A DNA stretch of 64,000 nt from Bugula neritina (lineage: Eukaryota > Bryozoa > Gymnolaemata > Cheilostomatida > Bugulidae), in NCBI GenBank assembly GCA_964035545.1, contig OZ037767.1, positions 13,139,301 through 13,203,300 of the forward strand, in the 5' to 3' direction. Position numbers and translations under genes: made by a program. Under the pieces are notes generated by a model that ran no database searches, was not told where the DNA came from, and saw only the letters and a program-made list of their open reading frames with translations. Below are positions 33,095-44,995 of this stretch, one piece after another; position 1 is the stretch's first letter; each line of letters starts with the position of its first letter.

Positions 33095-33770
33095 ATTATT
33101 ATTTATTATTATATGCAATAATTAAAATATTATAATATATTAAGACATACTAATGTCTAATACTAATAGTTATAATAATACTAAAAGCAAATATAATTAT
33201 TAATTATAATACTAATACCGTAAATTTAATAGAATGTACTAATAGTAATACAATATTACTAATGCTAATAGTAATAACAATACAAATACTAACACTGGTA
33301 ACAGTATTACTATTAGTATTACTATTACTATAACTATTACTATTAGTATTAGTAACAGTAATAATTCATCATGTCAATGCCATGTCAAGTTAAACTAATT
33401 AATATTATGATTATCATTATGATCATGATTGTTATCATTAAAATAAAGTTGAACATTCCTTTCAACTTCTTCATTATTATTATAATCATTATCATTATCA
33501 TGCCAACTCTAACAGTAACAGTAATTGACTAATTCTAACTCCAAATCTAACAGTAACAGTAACAGACTCACTAACAGTAACAATAACACTAACAGTAAGT
33601 GTAACACTAACTGCTGTCTACGCGTAACAAATAACAAGTATTACTAAGTGTAACACTAACAGTAACAACAAGTTACATTTACACTTACTCTTAGTCCAAG
33701 TCTTACAGTTAGTGCTACACTTACACTTACAGTTACTCAGTTACTGTTACTGTTAGTGTTACATTTAGTT
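33095..33770. repeat. Strand-switching hexamer repeats (TAATAG/CTATTA and AACAGT/ACTGTT)
   Basis: 33170-33300 is rich in ACTAATAGTAATA. At 33305-33362 the tract flips to ATTACTATTAGTATTACTAT. Then 33510-33665 is rich in AACAGTAACAGTAAC, and at 33668-33770 it flips to TTACACTTACAGTTACTGTT. Each flip creates a long imperfect inverted repeat. Confidence 0.75.
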
Positions 33771-36049
33771 TTACAGGCAACAGCATGAGTTAGAGCTACT
33801 AAATTATAGATCATTTGCCGTATTAGGTTTATTTTTTAGAGCAAAATAAAAAACTTGTGCTTCATTTTGTTTTTTAAAATTTACTGGAACTATTGACTTT
33901 AAGATAGAACTTTCTATTGAATTGGAATACATGTTCGTGGTATTTTCCATCTCCATGAGATTGAGTGGAACCATTGAATAAATGTTTGTAATTAGTGAAT
34001 GGAACCGTTGTAATTAACTTGAGCTCACCAAAAAATTTATTTAAAGACTAATTGTGCACAAAATTCATATCGTCAAACTTCGGCAATGTTCCCACGTTAT
34101 AAACGCTTATCCAAAAAAATTACAAGCTAAATTGTCATTATTGGCTATACTTAAACAAGAAACTCAGTAATTGGCTAGAAAATAATGTTTTCCTCGCGCA
34201 AGCCATGCGGTTGAAAGCATGAGTCAGCAAGCGTAATGTATCGTTTCCAGCACTCCGTCTCCTAAGTTGATAAGCTACAGACTGGTGACTACAACAGCAT
34301 TCCGATTTTAAAGCCAGTCAAGAGTGGTTAACTAAACGGTTTTGTTCAAATAACGTATATTTGATCATTGTTGCAAAAGTTCTATTAATAATGATAATTA
34401 TAATGTATACAATAATCTACCATTCGTATCCTACACAAATTTGCAAAACAATAGCTATAAGTATTAGTATAAGTCATAAGAATAAATTATAAATGACTAA
34501 TTAATAATAATATTATAAAGTTAAATATAAATATAAATATTATTTTATGAAGTTTGTAAGTTATCAAATTGAAATTAATTTTAAATGTATAAAAATAAAT
34601 CTAAACTATTATTTCATTAAAGTTGATATTGTATTTATTAAATATAAAAAGTCATACTCTCATACTCATAGTGATAATTGCTATAAGAATATTGTTTATA
34701 TTGTAATTGTTTCTAATAGTAGGTAATATTATTTTCCAATCACCGTCAATGTCAACTGCCAATAAAATTAAAAGAACTACGTCTACTACTAGTACTAGAA
34801 GTATAAAATTAAATAAAAATTGACTTTTAAACATGAAGCTATGACTGTGACATAATGATTATCATTATGATGATAAATTTATGTTTAGTGATAATCATCA
34901 TGATATTATTAGTAATGACAATGATGGTTATTAAAAGTAAATCTAGTCAGTATTCACTGTGACTGTGAGTCTATGACTGCCACTATGACTAAAAGTGAAT
35001 GACTAAATCTAGTACTTTAACTCATAGTTATAGTTATACTTATAGTAATACTAATAGTTATACTATAATAAAGAATATGGCAATCCTTAATTCTTTGCCT
35101 AGGCTTGTAGTTTATAAATTATATGCTTTATCAGTATCACTATCCGTTGGATATTTTTCTTTTAGTAAAAATATAAGCTATAATCATAATGATAGAAGCA
35201 TCATGGCCTCTTAGTTTTTAACTGGTGACAATTCAAATTGATGTATAATTGAGCATGTATAATTTTTTGGGCCCTAGTTTTGACTCAAATACTTATTTAT
35301 ACTTGTAGAATCAAAATGAGCCTGGCGGTCTGTGAATCTTATAATAATTACTATAGCTTTGCTATTAGTATTACTAATTCATTGAATCTAATTCCAACAG
35401 TTGAAATTTAGATTTATTAAGCTCTTTTAGCCTTAAGCTCTTTGTCTATGTTTAATTTTTTAATTCAAGTTTCAGCTTGAGTTTCGCCCTAATTTTCACT
35501 CGGAGTTTAATTTTAAATTTTACCTTCAGAGTTTACTGGAGGAGATCGATTGCTTTTCAGTCATTATGTTTAAGTTATTTTCATTTCTCCTGGGACAAAT
35601 TTATTAACTCGTAAGTAATATGAAAAAAATATATATTTATGAGCTTGAAGGGATAGTGATGCATCTAATTAATCTAGATATGAAGGCACAAAATATGCTA
35701 ATTATTTAGTCTGTTATTTGCAGTAAATAAATTCAAATGTGTGCTAAAGATTAAACTTGTATTTGCATTTTAGTATGGTCTATTTGTTTTTTATTGCATA
35801 TTACTAATAGTAGCTTGTGCCCTTCATCCTGATTTGGTAATGAGTTCATGTTATTACTACATTGTTATTTAAATCGGTAGCTTGGGAAAAATAATGGTAA
35901 ACTCAAAATTTATTATTGAATAAGTAAAAATAGACTGCTTATTTTACAATTTTAAATATTGATAGTATCAAATAACTATAAGCATAAATCGTGACACAAT
36001 TTTATATTGCTTAATGCAGTTTTTCTTAGTAGAAGACAACAACATAGTC

Positions 36050-39000
36050 ATGAGTGAAAACGCCAATCATTCGGACAGTGAGCTGCAGCTTTTCAACCAA
36101 GAATCATTTGGTGAAATATTAAAAGACTTAGAGCCTGATACTCGATGTCTCATCAATGCAGGTGTCGATACACTTACAAACAGGTATGTTTCATTTTGCT
36201 GAACTTAAGTTTTTCTGTTTTGTTAAAACGTTCTTCCTAATTCACTCTAATTCCAATATATAATTAACTAATTTTCTAGTGTGTAAAGCTGTAGTCAATC
36301 ATTTTTATTTAAAAAAACTTATTATAGTGCAACTAAGCCTGAAGCAGTTAAACTAAATGTATGTATGACTTTTGACTGAATTTTATTGTTGTATTGCTTT
36401 TTAATAAATTAAGCAGATCTTTTAAATATAGATTCATGTTTAATTTTGTTTGAGAATGTAACTTCCTACTTTAAACACTCAGCATTCTGGCAACTGAAAA
36501 GAAAGAGTTAACGAGTTTTAGATTTGTATATGTGGACATGGAGGCCTAAAAACGAGAATAATATATTAAATTGTTTTTTATTGGTATTTTTAGTTAATGT
36601 TACCAACAGTTGAATGTAAATTTACTATTTCAAACTGTCTTATTTCACATTCCATAAACTTTAAATAACATCATTCATTCGTGCAAACTGCAACCACAAA
36701 TTCAGCCTTACGAGCATCCATTTGCATAACACAAAGTAATCGAAACGCAGTGATAAACTTTAAACAACATCATTCTAAAACATGCTGCTGCCACATCTCA
36801 TATCTGCTGTAGTCACTCACTGATGCCACTGAGTGAAAGCTACTGTCACCGACAAGAACAGAACTTTCTCCCCACAACTGTCATAAAAGAATCAGCTGCT
36901 CCTGAATATAACTCGCTGCCGCGGCATCATCACCAAACATACCATTCTCTTATGGAGTTACCCAGGACTACTGCTATACGCAATGCACATTGTAGCAACC
37001 ACCTAGTGTCTTTGCCGCCCCTTGTCAGTCCACCTGAAACCCTCCTGGATCCACCCCTAGGAGACAAACAAAGTCCAGTAGTACAGAGGCAATGCCCAGA
37101 TGGGTAAGTAAAGCACTAATAGGTTTAGTTTTTGGGTTAGTTGTAACCTAGTTTGTTAATTTTATTTATTTATGAAAGAAGTTGGTAAGTTAAGTCGAGA
37201 TATTTCAGATTTTAACTGAATTATTTATTACCCAGGGTAGTTGAAGCTGCATGTCCTGCTATGTTCTACTTCCTTCCATAGTTGCAATGATGCTATGTCA
37301 TGCTATTTATAGCGCAGTTTGTCTTACTAATACTTCATATATACAAAAGCTATGTGTTTTACTGGAGATTTCTTCAACTAATTTGCATATATTACTTAAG
37401 ATTTAAATTGAATGAAGTGCCAATATAGTTATTTAATTAGTTGATGTTTGCAACACAATGCAAACAGGTAGACTACACAGACACACAAGCACGACATCCT
37501 GCTGTTGCAGTAAGCACTTTTCTAAAATCTCAGAGCTGGGGTGTTGTAATGCCAATCTTCAAATGTTTTGTCATCAATAAAATATCTATTGTGGCAAACA
37601 TTTGCTTTGAGCTTGGATTTATAATTAGGAGTTCCAGGTAGAATATTGAGGTGAAACAGCAATTAGGTTATGCACCGTGTTCAATTAAATCTAGCCAATT
37701 CCTTGTAACTACATATTAGGAAAATTTTCAGATACAGTTGTGACTTAACTTCACTGAATCCCTACTATCATAGGACTAGTGTATAGGTATGAGAAAGTAT
37801 ATACCATTAGCAACAACACCTAAAATATATATATATAGTGTATTAGTTACAAGAAATAGATTTTACTAAAGATCCAAAATGTACATAATTTTTTGTATGT
37901 GGGTTCCTTGCTGATTTTGAAATAAAGACTTAATAAATGGAATTGTCATAGCAGAGATATCTTAAACTTGATTTTTATTGGTGATGAAAGGGGCTGTCAT
38001 CATCATTTACGTTATTTCATCAGAAAACTATAATTCTTCATTCAAGTGGCTTTTAAAAGTTGACCTGGTATAATTTAACCAGTTATAATAAAATATTGCA
38101 AACAATGTATATGCCATTATTACATCTGAATAAAAATAAAATAAAAAACACCAGCACTAAAACAGAAAGCATCAGTAGCCATCAAGTCCAGCTATTTTTG
38201 TTATCATTGTTCACCCAGTGTTCCTTAACTGTAATTTTTATTAAATTTTTTCACTACTGCACCTAAATAATCTAGGAGCCGTGTGACACTTTGTAGAAAA
38301 ACAGTTCAGTGTAACTAGAATAATAAATCACTTGACCAGACATTGGTTTAATGTCATGGCTAGAGTGTTGCGGCACTCAACAGAGGCAACCTAGTGCAGT
38401 AGGACAATCTAATTATAATTATTATAGTAATAAAGACAGAAATATTCAACCACAATCCAGGTGTCTTGTAACCGCAAACTTCAGAGGTAATATTTTACTG
38501 TTTATTATGGAAAATGGAAAGTTTGTGTTGCATCATGATTGCAAATATTTATTTTACTCTATTGCATCTTAATTTTCCCAAATGTATGGGCCCATGTTCC
38601 AGACATTTTGTTTAATTATCGTCTGCACTGCACAGAGTTAGATGTGATGTTTTTGAAGCCTACATGATTGTCACAGTTGTCTCTTTATTCAATTCTGTAT
38701 TTTTAGGTTATTTGAGGGAGAATTAAAGTTTAAGATAGATATATTAAATAATGAGAAAATGACTAAAAACATACCCTGGGTGGTGAGTTGTACTAGTATA
38801 GTAGAACTGTGTAATTATCTATGGTGATATGTAGTCTAGATATTAGTCTATCTTTTATACTGGTAGACTACAGGCTGCAATCTTAAAGAATTATATGTAG
38901 TACATATTTCTTTATGAAAATTGGTAATTTTTAAAGCAAAATTATATGCAAACTTTAGAAAATTTTAAATTGTTCTACTTCCAAAGACAAAATTTATGTT

Positions 39001-42000
39001 ATTTAGAAAAGTAATAGTCCATCATTTAAAGCTTTTTGGGGCAAAAATTTTTTAAATTACCTTAAATTTTAAATAAGTTACCTTAAAATCACAATGATTC
39101 AACTTTAATGTAAATAGATGTAACATTACATTCCATACAACTTTTTTTCAAATAGGTTATTTTACTTTATTTATTCAATAATAAATTTAGATCAAATTTA
39201 AAATTAGTTAGAAATTAATGAAAATATACCTTTATATGCTGAGTTCAGTTATGTACAGGAAACAAAGTTGACAGTTGGTCATGTCATTGTCATGTAAATG
39301 CAAAAATTGAAATAAGAATTACAAAATGTCTAAATTTTCAGCTTTATTTGTCAACAACTTGTTTAATTTCTTTAGACGAAAAGCAACAAAATATATTAGC
39401 AGCTATAATTTGATAAAATAAGCAATGATCAAAATGTTCAGTGTGTACTAAATAAAGTGAAGTGACTCAACTATATTTGTATTGAGCTGTTACTTGCTAT
39501 AATTGTTGGAGAAGCATTTTTTCTAAATTCTCGAAGAAATCAGTATTTTACTCCTCTATGCATAATAGGACATGGATTAATTACTGTTATATTATTTGTA
39601 GTACTCTAGCATGTTGAACAGGCTGTACATACAAAGGGGGGTGCAGTGTGTTTTCAGATTCAAAATCACACACTTGCCTGAACCTCTGTCTGTTAGAGCT
39701 GTTCCAATGTTCCTGGACCATCACTCTAGGGCTAACCCAGTCACAACATGCCATGTGCACCGTGATACATCTACAGAGCATGAACGTTAGTATTTTCAAG
39801 ATGAATGTGTTTAAGTTTGTCTTCTCCCCCCCCCCCCATCTATAAAGTGTGGTTACTAATTTTATGTGATCAAGAATAAAATTGCAGTGTAGAATAAACT
39901 TGTTTGTTGGGTATGACATTGTGATCTACACAAATGTGATAGGTGCTGTTGTTAGTTGCCTACCAGGATGAGTTGCTGCTGACATATTATGTAATATCAA
40001 GCAGGTGTTACCTGGTCAAATCTGGGATAGGTGCAGAAATTGAAAAAACCCCATCTTCTAGATTGGAAATGTAGCAAAAGCTATGTTTTAGCGAAATTTC
40101 AACCAGCGTCTCAAACCAAAGCATTTAGGCTAATAAGATTTTTCTGCTTTTACACTTGAATGTAAAATCTGACCTTTAAATGTTACCTTGCGACAATTGC
40201 AGCTCCCATAGTTTTGGTTGCTGCTTCCTAAATTACAGTTCATTGCATCGCTCTCTCACGTCAAATATACGTTTTGTATCAGTTTTGTATCAGCGTACAC
40301 CATTACTTCGTGTCTTCTACAGATAACGGTACGTCGTGGGTGCAAGTCGCCAAGGACACTACAGGTGCAATGACTGTACAGGATCTCTCTGGACACTTTA
40401 CCATTAGAGTACCCTGGTTTGTGTCAGACACGACTCTAGACATCATGTATAGCTTTAACTGCCGCAACACGTGTATTGGAGGACCCAACAGAAGGAAAAC
40501 GGCCCTTGCCTTTACTCTAGAGAAGTACGTGTGTCTTGTGTGCAACTGAGGTCATGACAAGCTATAATAAAACATGGAAGAGTATTTTTAGCCGTTTGAT
40601 TCAACTGAAATAAGTATCGATTTTAGTCCTTTTGAACTGTTTACAATTCCATGTACACCAATGAGCCTAGCTTTTTGCCTCTTTTTTACATCTATCAATT
40701 TTTGTTTGGGTCACGGGTTGAAATTCTTGAGAAAATATAACTTCTTTTACTACATTCAATTTCTCCATTACTGCACCTACCTCTTATTATGTTTGCAATT
40801 ACTACCTGACCACCGAGGTTGATGGTGCTTATTGGTTTTACTTTCTATTTCAGTGCTAGTGGTAAAATTTTAGCCAAGCAGATGGTAGAGGTGAAGGTAA
40901 TTGCCTCCCCGGGCAGAGATAAACAGAAAGACGAGCTGCGACACAATGCCGTAAGTTTTAGTTGCCATGGTTACCGGTTGACTTGAGCCTTCACAATGAG
41001 GTTTAAATATCTGCTGGTGGAAACATCTGATGCCTTCAGTTTTCTGATGGCAGTAAACTCATGGACACACATCTTTGTAATGATGTTTTATTTACCAATA
41101 AGTTTGAAGATTTTCTGTGTTATAACGTAATATATGCAGCCGTCTTGATGTTGAATTGAAGAGTTGAATGGGGCAATAACCTGAAGGTTAGTAACGTTAG
41201 TAGCGCAGTTTCTCTTGTCTGGTTTCTCATCAATGCTGTGGTATACAGATATTTTGTGTGCAATCAGTGTTTGCATCTTCTAGAACAATCAAACAGAAGG
41301 AAACACTACCGTACCTCAAAAACGGAATTTAAGCAATGAAAAGCGAGTAACATTCGCTAGCCCGAAGAAACTGTACAAGCACTATATTGGGGTAAGTTTC
41401 ACTCTTGTTAACACTTGTCTCTCTATCCTACGAGGAGAACCTCCAGGCTCTTTAAATATGGCTAAGAAAGGTAGTACAGGGAGCAGCTGTGGTCTAGGGG
41501 TTAGAGCGTTTGCTTAGTACAAATGAAGTCATGGGTTCAAGCCTGGACAAAGGCTATTGGTGATGTGTTGTTAGGAAGAGCATCCAGTCATAATTGCTCC
41601 TATGCCACATATAAGGAAGTCCTTAGCCAGATTAAATAAAAAATCTTTTCCATCAAGGGGTTCTCACAAAGATGGCGACTATAAACTTACGTGAGTGATA
41701 AAAGGTGGTTCAGGATGTTCTTACTCTCAACTGTACCTGTAGCTGTTGTAGGCAAATCTTTCTGTGTCTCTTGTAGATGGATAACGAAAGAACTTACGAA
41801 ATCCTTCTGCCTCTAAGAGACTCGCTAGATTTTGTCCACCTACACTCACCAACCAGTATAAAGAACTACCACACTGACAAACCGCCCCTTAAGTCAGCCC
41901 TTGTTGTCAGGTGAGCCTAATTTTTTTAAAAATTTTACACAATATCCGTTTGCCATGTCTATAGTTTTATTTATGAATCCCAACTATTTTTAAAACTTTT

Positions 42001-44130
42001 AATCATAAACTGAAATTATTAGATATGATATTTTAGGAGTTTTACATGAACTTTATTCAAATAAAAAAACACCACTTTTAGATGCATGTGTATATATATT
42101 ACAAAGAATACAGATTATTTGCGGTACAAAACATTTATCTGTACTCTTCTTTTCAATCATACATCAAATCACACTCTGTCGTATCTTTATGAGCTGTTAT
42201 CTCTCTACCAGGGGTCAAGGTAAAAGCGCATTGTCAGTAGACACACTTGACCAATCAGGGAGAGAGACTATCTTGAGTCCCATCAGACACCCTGATAGCA
42301 CAAAAGAAGAGCTACCTTGTGATATGCCTAAATTTGGCGGGACGGGTATTTTCGAGTGAGTATCATGATAGTGTAACTGTACTAACATGACATGACACAT
42401 GAAAAATTAGTATAAACTTTTAATACAGCAACTTCATTAGCTGGTTTCTTAGTAGTTCGCTTACAAATAGTTAAATCTAACTAATGTATTTCAACCTTAA
42501 ATTTTACATAATACTTTTATAGAAATAAACTATATAATAGTTTTAATGATGCAGTTTTCTGCCAAATAAAATATTAATAGCTAGTGGTGTTGCGTTCTTT
42601 CGTTATTTGTTTTGTTTACACGTAAAAATTTTTGAAGAATTTTACTAATACCTTGTTAGTTTGCAGCAAAATTATCTTACACTGCCTAATTTAGACACAC
42701 CATAGATGGAACTGTTAACTGCTTGTGCTGCAATTCTATCATTTTCCTTTATTTATGTTTCATTGGTCGTTTTCCCCACATCTGAACTGGGCTTTGAGTT
42801 TATAAGACAAGCTAGTCACATGTGGAGAAACTTTCTGACTGATTTATGGACAATAATTTGTGATTTTATAAACTTCTGAAAGCAGAAACTAATTACTTGT
42901 TGCTGCATATGGGAGTTGTGCCCTTTTTGTATAAAGTTTCAGAATATTACCATTGGTGTGCAACGTTATAGTTTTTGTTCAATTATATACAAAATTATGT
43001 ATTTAGCAATTGTTTATAATACTCTGAATTGACCATTTCTATGTTCTAAATATACGTAGGTGGCTAGCTACATTCAATTGTGAGGCATATGCGGACACAT
43101 TTATGGAAGCAGGGTACACAACACTCGATGATATACGAGAATTTACTATGAAGGTAACCTATTAGTTATTCTGCAAATATGTTATTCACTGGTTTTTACC
43201 CGTGACATTCTCTGTTCTAATTTCACCAGTTGGGTTAAAGTTCAATCTTATTACGAGTCAGTCCATCCGCTTAATTCCCACCTTTAAGAGTTTAATAATT
43301 GGGCTGCCCATGAAAACTTGCCTCCTTGTTGCTGAGGGATAAATACCCCGCTACTTGCGAGTCAAACTAATTGCTTCTAGTGCTACCGGTGCTTGTTTTG
43401 ATTGCAATTGATCATATATTCTGCTGCCAGCAGACAAATGTTATCTATGAATATTATATTGTATAACCTTGACATTGTAGAAATGTTAGCTATGTGTTAT
43501 ATGCAACCGATTTTTATATCCTGTTTTGTTTACTTAAGAGCAGACAACCATAAAATATCGAAATGATTACACTGAGCATGGTTCTTTAGCTAAACTGGCT
43601 GTGGTTAAACTGGAAACCATACATGGGAATCCAGCGATTGTAAGACGCTGATTTAGCTGCAGTTTTTTCTTAACTTTTTTCCTTGACAAGCACCGCCGTG
43701 CACAACTGTGGTGCTTGTCAGTTGTGCTTGTCAATGATCAATCAGGAGCTGCTGGCGGTAGCTATTGAAACTACAATTTATATTTTATTTATATTCTTTT
43801 ATTGCTTTGATATCTTTTTTTATTCCTGCGGGCTTTCGCATCTTTTTAACTTAGTATAACTTAAAATCTCTGCTCTACAGTGAGAGTCTATTGCTTGTAT
43901 ATCATCATCTCAAGGTGCAATGACACGACGTAGCGTACCTGTTTCAGGATATAGACAAGCTGCGCATAGCATCCCGAGATGGCCGACTTATACTTAATAA
44001 GCTGGCGGCACAATCCCACCTGGAACAACTTTCTCAACCCAGCAGCCAGGGCGAGGCTATAGGACTGTTAGATTTCAGGTCTAACGTAAAATTAGCGGAA
44101 CTACGACAGCATTCCTCTTCAGAAGACTAG
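36050..44130 (+). CDS. p63/p73: p53/p63/p73-family transcription factor with SAM domain
   Basis: Eleven exons join in phase: 36050-36183, 36813-37103, 38707-38782, 39602-39785, 40323-40524, 40854-40950, 41284-41391, 41777-41910, 42212-42355, 43060-43153 and 43948-44130, giving 548 aa. The N-terminal LFNQESFGEILKDLE resembles the transactivation helix. A Pro-rich linker leads to the DNA-binding domain (about 142-325): YSSMLNRLYIQ, SVRAVPMF, zinc ligands C217, H220, C275 and C279, then CIGGPNRRK and SPGRD. NERTYEILLPLRDSLDF (about 367-383) matches the oligomerisation helix. FEWLATFNCEAYADTF through LILNKL (about 455-510) is a SAM domain, as in p63/p73. It should act in the nucleus in stress response or germline quality control. 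The frame stays open upstream of the ATG past a TTCTTAG acceptor (36029), so an earlier coding exon is possible. AATAAA lies at 44527. Confidence 0.92.
40680..40800 (+). repeat. Dispersed repeat family X, copy 2 (p53-family intron)
   Basis: It contains ATCAATTTTTGTTTGGGTCA, then CGGGTTGAAATTCTTGAGAA, then ATAACTTCTTTTACTACATT, and 3' CTCCATTACTGCACCTACCTCT. It aligns over its full length with the copy at 63500-63645. Confidence 0.7.
41479..41699 (+). mobile_element. tRNA-derived SINE, copy 5 (p53-family intron 7)
   Basis: Full-length plus-strand copy from GGGAGCAGCTGTGGTCTAGG to ATAAACTTACGTGAGTGATA, with box B GGGTTCAAGCC and the central GTTAGGAAGAGCATCCAGTC. It is flanked by imperfect 14-bp duplications: AAAGGTAGTACAGG overlapping the 5' boundary and AAAGGTGGTTCAGG just after the 3' end. 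Confidence 0.92.
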
Positions 44131-44995
44131 TGATTCTGTTTCAAATCGTATGCAGTATTTTAATAGCAATGGCCAGTGTATGTGTAAGTCTTACTACATA
44201 TAGTGCGAATTGTTACTCAAATCATAATCAGAGATATATATTCTATTTAGACATTTTACTTCAGTTTTATGCTGGCATATCAAATATGTACATTAGAACA
44301 AAACCTTTGTGTAGAATATATCAAGTCTGCGCCATTTATAGTAGTTTAATTTTTCGCCACTTTTCAGTTTTTGTTTTGTGCACATTCTGCAGAAAGCAGA
44401 TTCATCAGAAATATAGTTTATTGCGGTTTATTTTAGACAGTATGTATTATACAGATGTGTATTAAAATTATGCTAATCTGGGCATATCATGCATGACATA
44501 GATTTGCACTATATTGGAACTTATATAATAAATGTTAAAATAATACCAGGTTTTTTTTGTATAATTGTAGGCAACTTTTTAATTTTTGAAAAAATGATGA
44601 ACAACTTCCATGTTATGCTTCAATGACATATTTTATTAATAATTTGTAATTGAACAGCATTTTACGAGGTAATTGAAGAACATGAACAAAAATATATTCC
44701 TTTAACTTGGAGTAGTTGATGTGAGAAATTCCAGTAGACAGCTTTTTTATTATGACTATTTCTAATTCAGCAGCAGCAACGGTTTTATATACAAGCTAAA
44801 TACTCAACTAGTTGTGAACAAATTACCGAAAATTAATTAAACCCAACACTTGATATATTTTTCTATGTACCACCCACACACGTGTTGCATGTATAGCCAT
44901 CAAACTCCAACACTTTCTCTTTTGAATTTGACTCAAAATATTCATAAAATAAGTTAATGGAATGGCAATAACAAAGCTAGGCAATACAGAAAGGT
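44131..44995. other. Convergent 3' flanks of the p53-family gene and TMED gene
   Basis: No further gene is seen. A 111-codon frame that starts right at the p53-family stop is 3' UTR. AATAAA at 44527-44532 could serve the plus-strand gene, and TTTATT at 44632-44637 (AATAAA on minus) the TMED gene. Confidence 0.65.
44527..44532 (+). terminator. Candidate poly(A) signal AATAAA of the p53-family gene
   Basis: First AATAAA downstream of the stop codon, about 400 bp into the presumed 3' UTR. The position is plausible but unproven. Confidence 0.4.

Larger units (their letters stand above)
29083..36049. other. Large gene-poor region between TRNT1 and the p53-family gene
   Basis: The two genes are divergent, so both promoters should lie here, but I recognise no specific promoter motif. 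The region holds a complete hAT-type element (29429-31241), a duplicated segment (32064-32912), strand-switching simple repeats (33095-33770) and further degenerate TAATAG, CATTATGAT and ACTAATAG tracts to about 35070. No reading frame here looks coding. The p53-family gene may have an upstream exon near 35100-36030 that I cannot identify. Confidence 0.65.

Noticed and set aside
38351-38486. Possible extra p53-family exon (open frame with a Gln/Asn-rich stretch)
   Set aside because: The exons ending at 37103 and starting at 38707 already join in phase (GG|G) and give continuous p53-family sequence. The candidate has no convincing acceptor-donor pair in phase.
44130-44465. 111-codon open frame right after the p53-family stop
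   Set aside because: AT-rich 3' UTR with no homology or domain signal. It begins with the ATG overlapping sequence past the true stop.
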